Source: Cellulomonas carbonis (GTDB taxonomy: Bacteria > Actinomycetota > Actinomycetes > Actinomycetales > Cellulomonadaceae). Taken from it: DNA of 64,000 bases. Under the pieces are notes generated by a model that saw only the letters and a list, made by a program, of their open reading frames with translations, had not been told where the DNA came from and did no database searches. Positions 35,355 to 43,789 of the stretch are shown here, piece after piece. The DNA is taken from the NCBI RefSeq assembly GCF_014636275.1, contig NZ_BMEB01000002.1, positions 310,001 to 374,000 on the forward strand. The letters run 5' to 3'. Position numbers and translations under genes: made by a program. How positions within the stretch are numbered: the stretch's first letter is position 1; the number at the start of each line of letters is the position of its first letter.

Positions 35355-37556
35355 TCAGCCCAGCGTCTCGGGGAGCCCGTTCGGCGCCTCGCCCAGCACG
35401 TGCTCGGCGAGGAACCCGCTGACCACCTGGTACCAGACCTTCGCGTGCTGCGGGGACAGGATCCAGTGGTTCTCGTCCGGGAAGTACAGGAACCGGTGCG
35501 CGGTGCGCCCGTCGTCGTCCGCCGCGAGCTGTGAGCTCGACAGCAGCTCGTACCAGAGGCGCAGGCCCTCGCCGACGGGCACGCGGTAGTCCTTGTCGCC
35601 GTGCACGACGAGCATCGGCGTGACGATGTTCTGGACGTACCGGTGCGGCGAGTACCGCTCCGCCATCTCGGGGCTCATCTCGCGGCCCCAGTAGAACGCG
35701 ACGTCCGTCGTCGGGCCGAACTGCTCGAGGGCCCACAGGCTCGCGTGCGTGACGATGGCCCGGAAGCGGTCCGTCTGCCCCGCGACCCAGTTGGCCATGT
35801 AGCCGCCGAACGAGCCGCCCATGGCGGCCGTGCGCGTCTCGTCGACGTCGTCGCGCGCGACGGTCGCGTCGGTGATCGCCATGAGGTCCGTGTAGGGCTC
35901 GGCACCCCAGCGACCCCAGCCGCGCTGCACGAAGTCCTGGCCGTAGCCGGTCGACAGCGCCGGGTCGGGCAGCAGGACCGCGTAGCCCTGCGCGACCATC
36001 AGCCACGGGTTCCAGCGCCACGACCACGCGTTCCACGAGCCGAGCGGCCCGCCGTGGATCCACAGCAGGAACGGTGCGGGGCTCTCGGCGCTCGCGCCGT
36101 CGGGCATCGCGAGCCAGCCGCGCACCTCGCGGCCGTCCTCGGCGGTCGTGCGGACCTCGGTGAGCGTCCCGGGCAGCGTGGGCGGCGGCGCGGGCGCGCG
36201 CAGGACGGTGACGGTGCCGCGCGGGCGACCGTGCTCGTCCTCGGCGAGGTGGATCCGGACGGGGTGCGGGGGGGCGAGGTAGGAGCTGCGCAGCGCGTAG
36301 ACGAACCGCGCGTCCGGCGCGACCTGCAGGTCGGAGTAGGCGCTGTCGTCCGACGTCAGCTGCTCGACCGTGTCGCTCGCGAGGTCGATCGCGAACACGG
36401 GCGCGCGGCCGTCCTGGTCGGCTGTGACGACGAGGCCCGAGCCGTCGGGCAGCCACTGGTGGCCCGTGGTCCAGCGGTCCCAGTGCGCGACGAGCCGGCG
36501 GGGCTCGACGTCGGACGCGCTCGTGCCCTCGACCGGGTCGCCGAGGGGAAGCAGGTGCAGCGTCTGCTGCGGAGCGGTGTCGGCCGTCGCGAGCGACTCG
36601 CGGACGTAGACGACGGCGCTGCCGTCGGGCGAGATGACGGGCGACGTGAGGTCGGCGTCGGGGTCGTCGACGAGGACCGTGCGCTCCTTGGTGTCGACGT
36701 CGATCCGCACCAGGACGGTGCGCATCGCGCCCTTGGCCTGCGGGATCTCCCACGTCGAGACGACGAACGTGCCGTCGGGGCTGAAGTCGTACTGGGCCTC
36801 GCGCAGCGCGTGGCCGGGCGTCGGCGTGAGGTCCGAGACCTTGAGGTGCTCGGTGCTGCGGCTCGCGACCTCGACCGAGCGCGCGACGTCGTCGCCCGCG
36901 CGGAAGTGCCAGCCGAGCAGGTGCGGCGCCTCGGGGCCGAGGTCGTGGTCCCAGTACCGGACGGGGTACCGGTCGTGCAGGATCGCCGAGACCTTCTTGT
37001 CCTTGCGCAGCGTGCGCAGGCGCTCGTCGTCGGCGCCGTCCTTGGCGTTCGGGTGCATGTCGGTCGTGAAGACGACGGCGTAGGACGAGCGGGCCGTCTT
37101 GACGCCGCCGACGCCCCCGGGGCGGGTCGCGACGATGCGCGCCTCGCCGCCGCCCGCGGGCAGGACCCACAGGGCCGGCTTGTCGAGCGGCTTCTCGGCG
37201 TCCTCGGTCGCGTCGGCGTCGGGACGCGACGACGTGAACAGCAGGTCGCCGTCGGGCGTGAAGGCCGCTCCCGACTCGCCCTGCGCGCTGCGCGTGAGGC
37301 GGCGCGCGGGCCGGGCGCGCGTCGGGTAGACCTCCCACAGCGCGGTGTGCACCTTGGTCGCGTCGTGGTTGAGCGTCGCGACCTGCGTCACGAGGCGCGA
37401 GCCGTCGGGCGACAGGACGAGGCCCGACATGCGCGGCAGCGCGACGTACTCGTCGAGGTCGTGGAACGCCGTGGTGAGCCCCGCGAAGGCGCCGTCGTCG
37501 GAGCCGGCCTCCTGCACCAGCCGCAGGCCGGGACCGTTCTCGGGCGTGGGCGACAT
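35355..37556 (-). CDS. S9-family prolyl oligopeptidase (acylaminoacyl-peptidase-like)
   Basis: A 733-residue serine peptidase. The first 430 residues form a WD/TolB-like propeller (LVLSPDGSRLVTQVA, AAFTPDGDLLFTSS, PVISPDGSAVVYVRE). The C-terminal alpha/beta hydrolase has LLWIHGGPLGSWNAW, nucleophile Ser582 in MGGSFGGYMANW, Asp in LVVHGDKDYRVP and His in PDENHWILSP. No signal peptide is seen, so it acts in the cytosol on short peptides. GGAGGT lies four bases before the ATG. It is divergent from sbcD. Confidence 0.95.
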   Translation of the reverse strand: MSPTPENGPGLRLVQEAGSDDGAFAGLTTAFHDLDEYVALPRMSGLVLSPDGSRLVTQVATLNHDATKVHTALWEVYPTRARPARRLTRSAQGESGAAFTPDGDLLFTSSRPDADATEDAEKPLDKPALWVLPAGGGEARIVATRPGGVGGVKTARSSYAVVFTTDMHPNAKDGADDERLRTLRKDKKVSAILHDRYPVRYWDHDLGPEAPHLLGWHFRAGDDVARSVEVASRSTEHLKVSDLTPTPGHALREAQYDFSPDGTFVVSTWEIPQAKGAMRTVLVRIDVDTKERTVLVDDPDADLTSPVISPDGSAVVYVRESLATADTAPQQTLHLLPLGDPVEGTSASDVEPRRLVAHWDRWTTGHQWLPDGSGLVVTADQDGRAPVFAIDLASDTVEQLTSDDSAYSDLQVAPDARFVYALRSSYLAPPHPVRIHLAEDEHGRPRGTVTVLRAPAPPPTLPGTLTEVRTTAEDGREVRGWLAMPDGASAESPAPFLLWIHGGPLGSWNAWSWRWNPWLMVAQGYAVLLPDPALSTGYGQDFVQRGWGRWGAEPYTDLMAITDATVARDDVDETRTAAMGGSFGGYMANWVAGQTDRFRAIVTHASLWALEQFGPTTDVAFYWGREMSPEMAERYSPHRYVQNIVTPMLVVHGDKDYRVPVGEGLRLWYELLSSSQLAADDDGRTAHRFLYFPDENHWILSPQHAKVWYQVVSGFLAEHVLGEAPNGLPETLG

Positions 37557-37762
37557 CAGGACCTCCAGGCGTGATCGTCCGGTGCGGGGCAGGCCGACGG
37601 CGGGCGCCGGCGCTGGGCTCTCGTTCCATCGGCGCGCGGCCCCGCGACTTGATGGGCCCGCACCGATCTCACCCGCAGATCCTCGCACCCGCCCGCCACC
37701 CGATCGGGTGACCCCGCGCGGCGGGTCGGGACGTGTCGGAGGGCTCGGTTACCGTCGCCGCC

Positions 37763-38983
37763 ATGCGGATCCTGCACACCAGCGACTGGCACCTCGGGCG
37801 CACGCTCCACGGTGTCGACCTGCTGGAGCACCAGGCCGCGTACCTCGACCACCTGGTCGACCTCGCGCGCACCGAGGACGTGGCCGTGGTCGTCGTGTCG
37901 GGCGACGTGTACGACCGTGCCGTGCCGCCGGTCGAGGCGGTCGCGCTCCTCGCGGACGCCCTCTCGCGGCTGAGCGAGCACGCGGCGGTCGTCGTGACCC
38001 CCGGCAACCACGACTCGGCGGTCCGGCTCGGGTTCGCGGCCGACCTCATGCGGCGCGGCGTGCACCTTCGCGCGCGCGTCGCCGACGTGGGCCGCCCGGT
38101 CGAGCTGGCCGACGACGACGGGCCGGTCGTCGTGCACGCCCTGCCGTACCTGGACCCGGACGCCGCACGCCGTGAGCTCGCCGACGACGACGCGGCCGGA
38201 CCCGGCGACGAGGTCTCCGCGGGTGGCCGGCGTCTGCTGGCGCGCTCGCACGAGGCCGTCATGGGTGCCGCGATGCGTCGCGTGCGGACCGACCTCGCCG
38301 CGCGGGCCTCGGGTCCGCGCGCACGGAGCGTCGTCATGGCGCACGCGTTCGTCGTCGGCGGCGCGGCGTCGGACTCCGAGCGGGACATCCGCGTGGGTGG
38401 GGTCGACGCCGTCCCGGCCGGCGTGTTCGCGGGGGTCGACTACGTCGCGCTCGGGCACCTGCACGGTCCGCAGCGCCTCACCGCACCCGACGACGCCGAG
38501 GGGCGCCGTCCCGTGCTGCAGTACTCCGGGTCGCCGCTCGCGTACTCGTTCTCGGAGATGCACCAGCGCAAGGCGACCGTGCTGGTCGACCTCGGCCCTG
38601 ACGGCGTCCGCGGCACCGAGCTGGTGCCCGCCCCGGTCCCGCGACGCCTCGCGGAGGTCCGCGGGACGCTCGAGGAGCTGCTCGGTGCGGCGGGCGAGCC
38701 GCACGTCGAGGACTGGCTGCGCGTCGTGGTCACGGACGCCGCGCGCCCCGCCGAGCTCTACGCGCGCGTGCGGTCGCGCTTCCCGCACGCGCTCGCGGTC
38801 GAGCACCGCCCCGACCGCGACCAGGAGGTCCGGGGTGCGCGCGTCGTGACGGCCGCGAGCGACCCGCTCCAGGTCGCCGCCGACTTCGTCGAGCACGTCA
38901 CGGGCGCCGCGCCGACCGACGCGGAGGTCGCGGTCCTGCGGCGCGCCTACGAGGACGTCCTCGCCGCGGAGCGGAGCGCCTGA
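37763..38983 (+). CDS. sbcD: Exonuclease subunit SbcD (Mre11 family)
   Basis: A 406-residue Mre11-type nuclease. Metal-site motifs are HTSDWHLGRTL (7-12), VSGDVYDR (46-52), PGNHDSAVR (80-88), MAHAFVVGG and LGHLHGPQ. All are intact. It forms a complex with SbcC that cuts hairpins and blocked DNA ends. TACCGT ends seven bases before the ATG, a leaderless pattern; no Shine-Dalgarno is present. The stop shares one base with the sbcC start (TGATG), so the subunits are coupled. Confidence 0.97.
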   Translation: MRILHTSDWHLGRTLHGVDLLEHQAAYLDHLVDLARTEDVAVVVVSGDVYDRAVPPVEAVALLADALSRLSEHAAVVVTPGNHDSAVRLGFAADLMRRGVHLRARVADVGRPVELADDDGPVVVHALPYLDPDAARRELADDDAAGPGDEVSAGGRRLLARSHEAVMGAAMRRVRTDLAARASGPRARSVVMAHAFVVGGAASDSERDIRVGGVDAVPAGVFAGVDYVALGHLHGPQRLTAPDDAEGRRPVLQYSGSPLAYSFSEMHQRKATVLVDLGPDGVRGTELVPAPVPRRLAEVRGTLEELLGAAGEPHVEDWLRVVVTDAARPAELYARVRSRFPHALAVEHRPDRDQEVRGARVVTAASDPLQVAADFVEHVTGAAPTDAEVAVLRRAYEDVLAAERSA

Positions 38984-41900
38984 TGCACCTGCACACGCTC
39001 ACCTTCCAGGCGGTCGGCCCCTTCCCGGGCCGGCACACGATCGACTTCGCGGAGCTCGGCGCGGGCGGGCTCTTCCTGCTCGAGGGCCCGACGGGCGCGG
39101 GGAAGTCGACGATCATCGACATGGTCGTGTTCGCGCTGTACGGCAAGGTCGCGTCGCGCGACGCGAGCGAGGACCGGCTGCGCTCGGGTCATGCGACGCC
39201 CGACGTCGAGACGTTCGTGGACCTGGTCCTCGAGACGTCGTCGGGCGTGTACCGGGTGCGCCGGACGCCGCAGTACCAGCGTCCCAAGCAGCGCGGCACC
39301 GGCACGACGACGCAGCAGGCGAGCGTCCGGCTGTGGCGGCTCGCGAGCCCCGACCGGCCCGACGACGGCGAGCTGCTGTCGACGCGCCTCGACGAGGCCG
39401 GGGCCGAGCTCCTGCGCGTCGTCGGCCTCGAGCGCGACCAGTTCGTGCAGACGGTCGTCCTGCCCCAGGGCGAGTTCGCGCACTTCCTGCGCGCGCGCCC
39501 CGAGGACCGCCGCGGCCTCCTGCAGAAGGTCTTCGGCACGGGCCTGTACGAGCGCCTCCAGGTGCGGCTCGAGCGCATGCGCGCCGAGGTCGCACGCCAG
39601 GTGCAGGACGCGACCGCGCTCGTCCGCCAGGAGGTCGCGGGGTTCGCGGGCGCCGCCGACCTGGACGCCGACGACGCGCAGGCGCTCACCGACGCCGCGG
39701 CCGCCGGGATCGGCGACGACGCGTCGGCCCGGCTCGAGGAGCTCGCCGCGGCCCACGTCGACCGGCTGACCGCTGCCGCACGCGCAGCCGAGGCCGTCGC
39801 GACCGACGCGAGGGCCGCGTGCGCGGTGACCCGTGCGGCGCTCGACGAGCAGCGTGCGCTCGCGGAAGCCGTCCAGCGGCGCGCCCGCCTGCGCGAGCGC
39901 CGTGCCGAGCTCGAGCACGAGGCCGACGACGTGGCGGAGCTCGCCCGACGGCGCGACGCCGCGGTGCGGGCGGCCGGCGTCGTGCCGGCTCTCGAGCGGG
40001 CCGACCGCGCGACGGCCGCGCGGGCCGACGCCGTCGAGGCGGTCGCGGTCGCACGGGCCGGTGCGCCCGAGGACCTGCGCGACCTGCCCGACGACGGGCT
40101 CACCACCGCGCTGGAGGCCGCACGCGACGACGGCACGGGCCTCCTCGCGGTGCTCGCCCGCGTCGCCGAGGTCGAGGCGGACCTGCCCGCCCGACGCGCG
40201 GCCGTGGCCGCGGACGAGGCGTCCCTCCAGGACCTGCTCGTGGAGCAGGCGGAGCTCGAGGCGGCCCGCGCGGAGCGGCCCGAGGGACGGCTGCGCGTCG
40301 AGGAGTCGCTCGCGGAGGCCCGCGAGGCGGCGGAGGGCGTGGCCGCGGCCGAGGCCGCCGTCGGGGTGGCCGAGCAGCAGCTCGAGGCCGCCGACGACGC
40401 CGCGGCGCTCGCGATCGAGGCCGAGCGTGCTGCGACCGAGGCCGCGTCGCTCTCGTCGCGCGCCGCCGACGCCGTCCGCCACGAGGCCACGCTGCGCACC
40501 GCACGCCTCGCAGGCGTCGCCGGCGAGCTCGCCACGACCCTGGCCGACGGTGAGCCGTGCGTCGTCTGCGGGAGCCCGGACCACCCCGCGCCCGCGTCGA
40601 TCGGGGCGGACCACGTCGACGACGAGCAGGTCGCCGCTGCCGAGTCGGCCCGTGCCGCGGCGGAGGCGGCCGCGTCGGCGGCCGGCTCACGGGTCGCGGC
40701 CCTGCGCGAGCGGGCCGCCGCACGGCTCGTCGCCGCGGGCGGGCTCGACCCGGAGGCGGCGAAGGTCGCGCTGCTCGCGGCGCAGGACCACCTCACGCGC
40801 GCGCGGGCCGCCGTCCGGCGTCGCACCGAGCTCGAGCGGCAGCTCGTCCGGCACGACGAGGAGACCGTCGCGCTCGACCAGCGGCTCTCGGTGCTCACGG
40901 CGCGGATCAGCGGCGAGCGCGCCCGGATCGACGCCCAGCACCGCCAGGTCGACGCGGACGCCGCGACCGTCGCCGCCGAGCTCGACGGGTGCGCGTCGGT
41001 CGCGGAGCGGGTGGCGGCCGTCCGGGCGCGGGCGCTCGAGGTGGGCCGCTGGCTCGACGCGCTCGGTGCGCTCGAACGCGCCCACGCCGACGCCGACCGC
41101 TGCGAGCGCGAGGTCGCCGCCGCGCTCGTCGTCGCCGACCTCCCCGACGCCCCGGCCGCGCGCGCCGCGTCGGCACCGAGCACGACGGTCGCGGCGTGGA
41201 CGCGACGTGTCGACGAGCACCGGCAGGCGCTCGCGACCGTCGAGGCCGGCCTCGCCGAGCCGGTGCTGCGCGACCTCGCGGAGGACGCGAACGCCGACGT
41301 CGAGACGGCGACGGCCGAGCACGAGCGGGCCGAGGCCGCCGCGACGGAGGCGTCGCAGGACGCCGCCCGCGTCGCGGACCGCGCACGGGCCGCCCAGCGC
41401 GCCGTCGACCGGCTGCGCGCCGCACTCGCGGGGGCCGAGCACCTCCGGCGCGAGGCCGTCCCGGTGGTCCGGATGGCCGACCTCGCCGCGGCCAGCGGCG
41501 GGGACAACACCAAGAGCCTCACGCTCGCCACGTACGTCCTCGCGCGCCGGTTCGAGGACGTCGTGGCGGCGGCCAACGCACGCCTGACCGCGATGTCCGC
41601 AGGACGGTTCGAGCTCGTGCGCAGCGAGGAGAAGGAGGCCGTGCGCGCCCGCCGGACGGGCCTCGCGATGAAGGTCGTCGACCACCACATCGAGGCGGAG
41701 CGCGACCCGCGCACGCTCTCCGGGGGCGAGACGTTCTACGTGTCGCTGTGCCTGGCGCTCGGGCTCGCGGACGTCGTCACTGCCGAGGCCGGCGGGACCG
41801 ACCTCGGGACGCTCTTCGTCGACGAGGGCTTCGGGACGCTCGACGCCGAGACGCTCGAGGTCGTCCTGGCCGAGCTCGGCCGGCTCCGGGAGGGCGGGCG

Positions 41901-42009
41901 CGTCGTCGGCGTCGTCTCGCACGTCGAGGCGCTCAAGCAGTCGATCGCCGAGCGCGTCGAGGTCCGGCGTCTGCCGCGCGGCGGGAGCACCCTGACCGTC
42001 CGCGCCTGA
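38983..42009 (+). CDS. sbcC: Exonuclease subunit SbcC (Rad50 family)
   Basis: A 1008-residue SMC-like ATPase. Walker A is EGPTGAGKST (35-43). Two long Ala/Glu/Arg-rich coiled coils flank a zinc hook CVVC at 526-529. The ABC signature LSGGE starts near residue 912, followed by Walker B LFVDEGFGTLD. The ATPase head works with the SbcD nuclease, and the hook lets two complexes join. The length is in the usual range. The coiled coils are very Ala-rich, as expected at this GC content. No third partner gene follows. Confidence 0.97.
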   Translation: MHLHTLTFQAVGPFPGRHTIDFAELGAGGLFLLEGPTGAGKSTIIDMVVFALYGKVASRDASEDRLRSGHATPDVETFVDLVLETSSGVYRVRRTPQYQRPKQRGTGTTTQQASVRLWRLASPDRPDDGELLSTRLDEAGAELLRVVGLERDQFVQTVVLPQGEFAHFLRARPEDRRGLLQKVFGTGLYERLQVRLERMRAEVARQVQDATALVRQEVAGFAGAADLDADDAQALTDAAAAGIGDDASARLEELAAAHVDRLTAAARAAEAVATDARAACAVTRAALDEQRALAEAVQRRARLRERRAELEHEADDVAELARRRDAAVRAAGVVPALERADRATAARADAVEAVAVARAGAPEDLRDLPDDGLTTALEAARDDGTGLLAVLARVAEVEADLPARRAAVAADEASLQDLLVEQAELEAARAERPEGRLRVEESLAEAREAAEGVAAAEAAVGVAEQQLEAADDAAALAIEAERAATEAASLSSRAADAVRHEATLRTARLAGVAGELATTLADGEPCVVCGSPDHPAPASIGADHVDDEQVAAAESARAAAEAAASAAGSRVAALRERAAARLVAAGGLDPEAAKVALLAAQDHLTRARAAVRRRTELERQLVRHDEETVALDQRLSVLTARISGERARIDAQHRQVDADAATVAAELDGCASVAERVAAVRARALEVGRWLDALGALERAHADADRCEREVAAALVVADLPDAPAARAASAPSTTVAAWTRRVDEHRQALATVEAGLAEPVLRDLAEDANADVETATAEHERAEAAATEASQDAARVADRARAAQRAVDRLRAALAGAEHLRREAVPVVRMADLAAASGGDNTKSLTLATYVLARRFEDVVAAANARLTAMSAGRFELVRSEEKEAVRARRTGLAMKVVDHHIEAERDPRTLSGGETFYVSLCLALGLADVVTAEAGGTDLGTLFVDEGFGTLDAETLEVVLAELGRLREGGRVVGVVSHVEALKQSIAERVEVRRLPRGGSTLTVRA

Positions 42010-42028
42010 CGCGGCGCCGGGAACCAGG

Positions 42029-42094
42029 GCCCACCAGCGGCGGGCTCACCCGCGGCGGAGGCCCACCAGCGGCGGAGGCCCACCAGCGGTGGAG
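42029..42094. repeat. 17-bp tandem repeat after sbcC
   Basis: Four units of GCCCACCAGCGGCGGAG: the first lacks two bases, the second has two changes, the third is exact and the fourth has one change. It fills the gap between the convergent sbcC and membrane-protein genes and ends two bases before the stop codon of the latter. Confidence 0.85.
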
Positions 42095-42096
42095 AC

Positions 42097-42738
42097 CTAC
42101 CAGGACCAGCCGCGTGCGGCGAGCTCCATCTCGCCGCGGAACCGCCGCATCTCGTCACGCTGGAGCCCGGGCTCCTCGTGCAGCAGGCCCGCGAGGAGCG
42201 CCGCGTCCGCGACCTCCGGGCCGGGGCGCTGCGTCGGCGGCCCGATGACGGTGTCGCCGACCGCGACGGTCGGCTCGACCGGCTCGTCGTCCGCCTCCGC
42301 GGCGGGCCAGGTGGCCGCGTCGAGGTCGACCCCGGCGAGGGTGCACGCCTCCGCGAGCAGCGCGTCGTACGCCGCCCGGGTCGCCATGAGCCGACGGCCC
42401 CGCGCCCAGATCGTCGGGTCCGTCTCGAGCGTGCGGACCTGGTCCGCGAGGAAGCCCAGCCGCATCTGCAGCTCGAGGACGTGGAAGGGGTCGGGTGCGT
42501 CGGCGTGGTGACCGGGGCCGCGGCGGTCGGGGCGGACGCCCCCGCGCCGCGACGCCTCGTGCGACTGCTCGCGGTCCCGGTGCCGGCCAGCCCCGCGGCG
42601 GACCCACCGCCACAGGCCGCCGACGATCGCACCGAGCACGGCCCGGAAGCCGGGCGGGTGCTGGTGCCCGCGCAGCGCGAGCATGCCGACGAGGCCGATC
42701 ACCACGGCCGGCAGCAGTACCCACGCGACGACGTCCAC
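42097..42738 (-). CDS. Single-TM hypothetical protein (213 aa)
   Basis: A 213-residue protein with one N-terminal membrane helix (VVAWVLLPAVVIGLVGMLAL), a basic His/Arg-rich linker, and a cytosolic part. The latter has a helical stretch (LELQMRLGFLADQVRTLETD) and ends LQRDEMRRFRGEMELAARGW. I do not recognise the family; it looks like the small membrane proteins with a helical tail found in Cellulomonadaceae and relatives. Start GTG with GGGCTGGG upstream. It is convergent with sbcC. Confidence 0.75.
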   Translation of the reverse strand: MDVVAWVLLPAVVIGLVGMLALRGHQHPPGFRAVLGAIVGGLWRWVRRGAGRHRDREQSHEASRRGGVRPDRRGPGHHADAPDPFHVLELQMRLGFLADQVRTLETDPTIWARGRRLMATRAAYDALLAEACTLAGVDLDAATWPAAEADDEPVEPTVAVGDTVIGPPTQRPGPEVADAALLAGLLHEEPGLQRDEMRRFRGEMELAARGWSW

Positions 42739-42853
42739 ACCCAGCCCTCACCCTTGAGGAGACACCATCAGGCTAGGTCCGCCGCGAGGGGCATGCCAGC
42801 GATGTCGGGCATATCGTGCATCCCCGCCGGATATTCGTGCCGCCGCGCCGAAT

Positions 42854-42869
42854 GGTGAGACAGATCACA
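42854..42869. promoter_or_regulatory. CRP/GlxR-type operator candidate
   Basis: GGTGAGACAGATCACA matches the CRP-family consensus TGTGA-N6-TCACA at nine of ten defined positions. It lies 145 bases before the LmeA-like gene and 116 bases from the start of the divergent membrane-protein gene. Actinobacterial GlxR/Crp binds this kind of site. Which of the two genes it controls is open. Confidence 0.45.
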
Positions 42870-43013
42870 CTCCCGGGTGACCCGGCGGCGCGATGCAGGC
42901 AGCGGCCCCGACGGCTCCGAGCCAGGGCTCCGAGCCGGGGCGGCGAGCCGCGTCCGCGGCCGCCCGTCACGCCTCGCACGGCGGGGTCCGTCGCCCGTCC
43001 CTAGGGTTCGACC

Positions 43014-43688
43014 ATGGGTGCACGCGGCGTGGTGGGGACCGTGCTCGTCCTCGGCGTGCTCGTCGGCGGCGCGGTCGTCGCGGACGGCGTCGCGCGCGAC
43101 CGCACCGAGGAGCGCCTCGCCTCGGAGCTGCGTCGCCAGATCCCCGGGCTGGACACCGAGCCGGACGTCGCCATCGGCGGCGTCCCGTTCCTCACGCAGC
43201 TGATCGGCGGTGAGCTCGACACCGTGCGCGTCACCGCTCCGTCCGCCGTCCTCGAGGGCCTCCCGCTGCACGACGTCGACGTCCACCTGGCCGGTGTGAG
43301 CACCGACCAGCCCACGACGGCCCGCGAGGCGACGATGTCCGCGCTCGCGCGCACCGAGGACCTGTCGGAGGTCCTCGACCTCGGGGCGGACCTGCGCGTC
43401 GAGGGTGAGCACCTCGTCACGTCATTCGAGGTCCTCACCGCCACGGTCGACGTCGTGCTCGCCCCCGCCGCCGCCGGGCGTGAGATCGCGGTCGACGTCG
43501 TCGAGCTGAGGGCGCTCGGCGGCAGCGTCGACCCCGACGACGTCCCCGGCCTCGGCGGCCGGTTCGACGCGCTCACGGTGCCCGTGGACCAGCTGCCCGA
43601 GGGCCTCGAGCTCACGCGCCTGACGGTGGTCGAGGAGGGCGTCAGGATCGAGGCGGAGGGCTCCGACGTCGTGCTGCCCACCCAGTGA
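43014..43688 (+). CDS. Exported DUF2993 (LmeA-like) protein
   Basis: A 224-residue protein with an N-terminal signal/anchor helix (VVGTVLVLGVLVGGAVVADG) and a DUF2993 domain (PFLTQLIGGELDTVRVTAPS, LEGLPLHDVDVHLAGV). The mycobacterial member LmeA binds phospholipids and helps lipomannan maturation; that role is only a family inference here. TAGGGT ends six bases before the ATG, a leaderless pattern. The gene sits apart from mannosyltransferases in this window. Confidence 0.85.
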   Translation: MGARGVVGTVLVLGVLVGGAVVADGVARDRTEERLASELRRQIPGLDTEPDVAIGGVPFLTQLIGGELDTVRVTAPSAVLEGLPLHDVDVHLAGVSTDQPTTAREATMSALARTEDLSEVLDLGADLRVEGEHLVTSFEVLTATVDVVLAPAAAGREIAVDVVELRALGGSVDPDDVPGLGGRFDALTVPVDQLPEGLELTRLTVVEEGVRIEAEGSDVVLPTQ

Positions 43689-43699
43689 TCGTGGAAAAG

Positions 43700-43719
43700 C
43701 GCGCGTGGTGAGACGCGCG
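43700..43719 (+). terminator. Weak hairpin after the LmeA-like gene
   Basis: CGCGCGT and ACGCGCG form a seven-base stem with loop GGTGAG, 12 bases past the stop. There is no U tract, so termination is only possible. Confidence 0.4.
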
Positions 43720-43789
43720 AGGATGCCGACCAGGCGCTCCCGGACCTAGATTCGAGCGGCAGCGCATCGCAGCGTCGAAGGGATCCGCC

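Noticed and set aside
39189..41714. 841-codon open frame opposite sbcC
   Set aside because: The product is Ser/Arg/Ala repeats from reverse reading of the SbcC coiled coil; SbcC has all family motifs.
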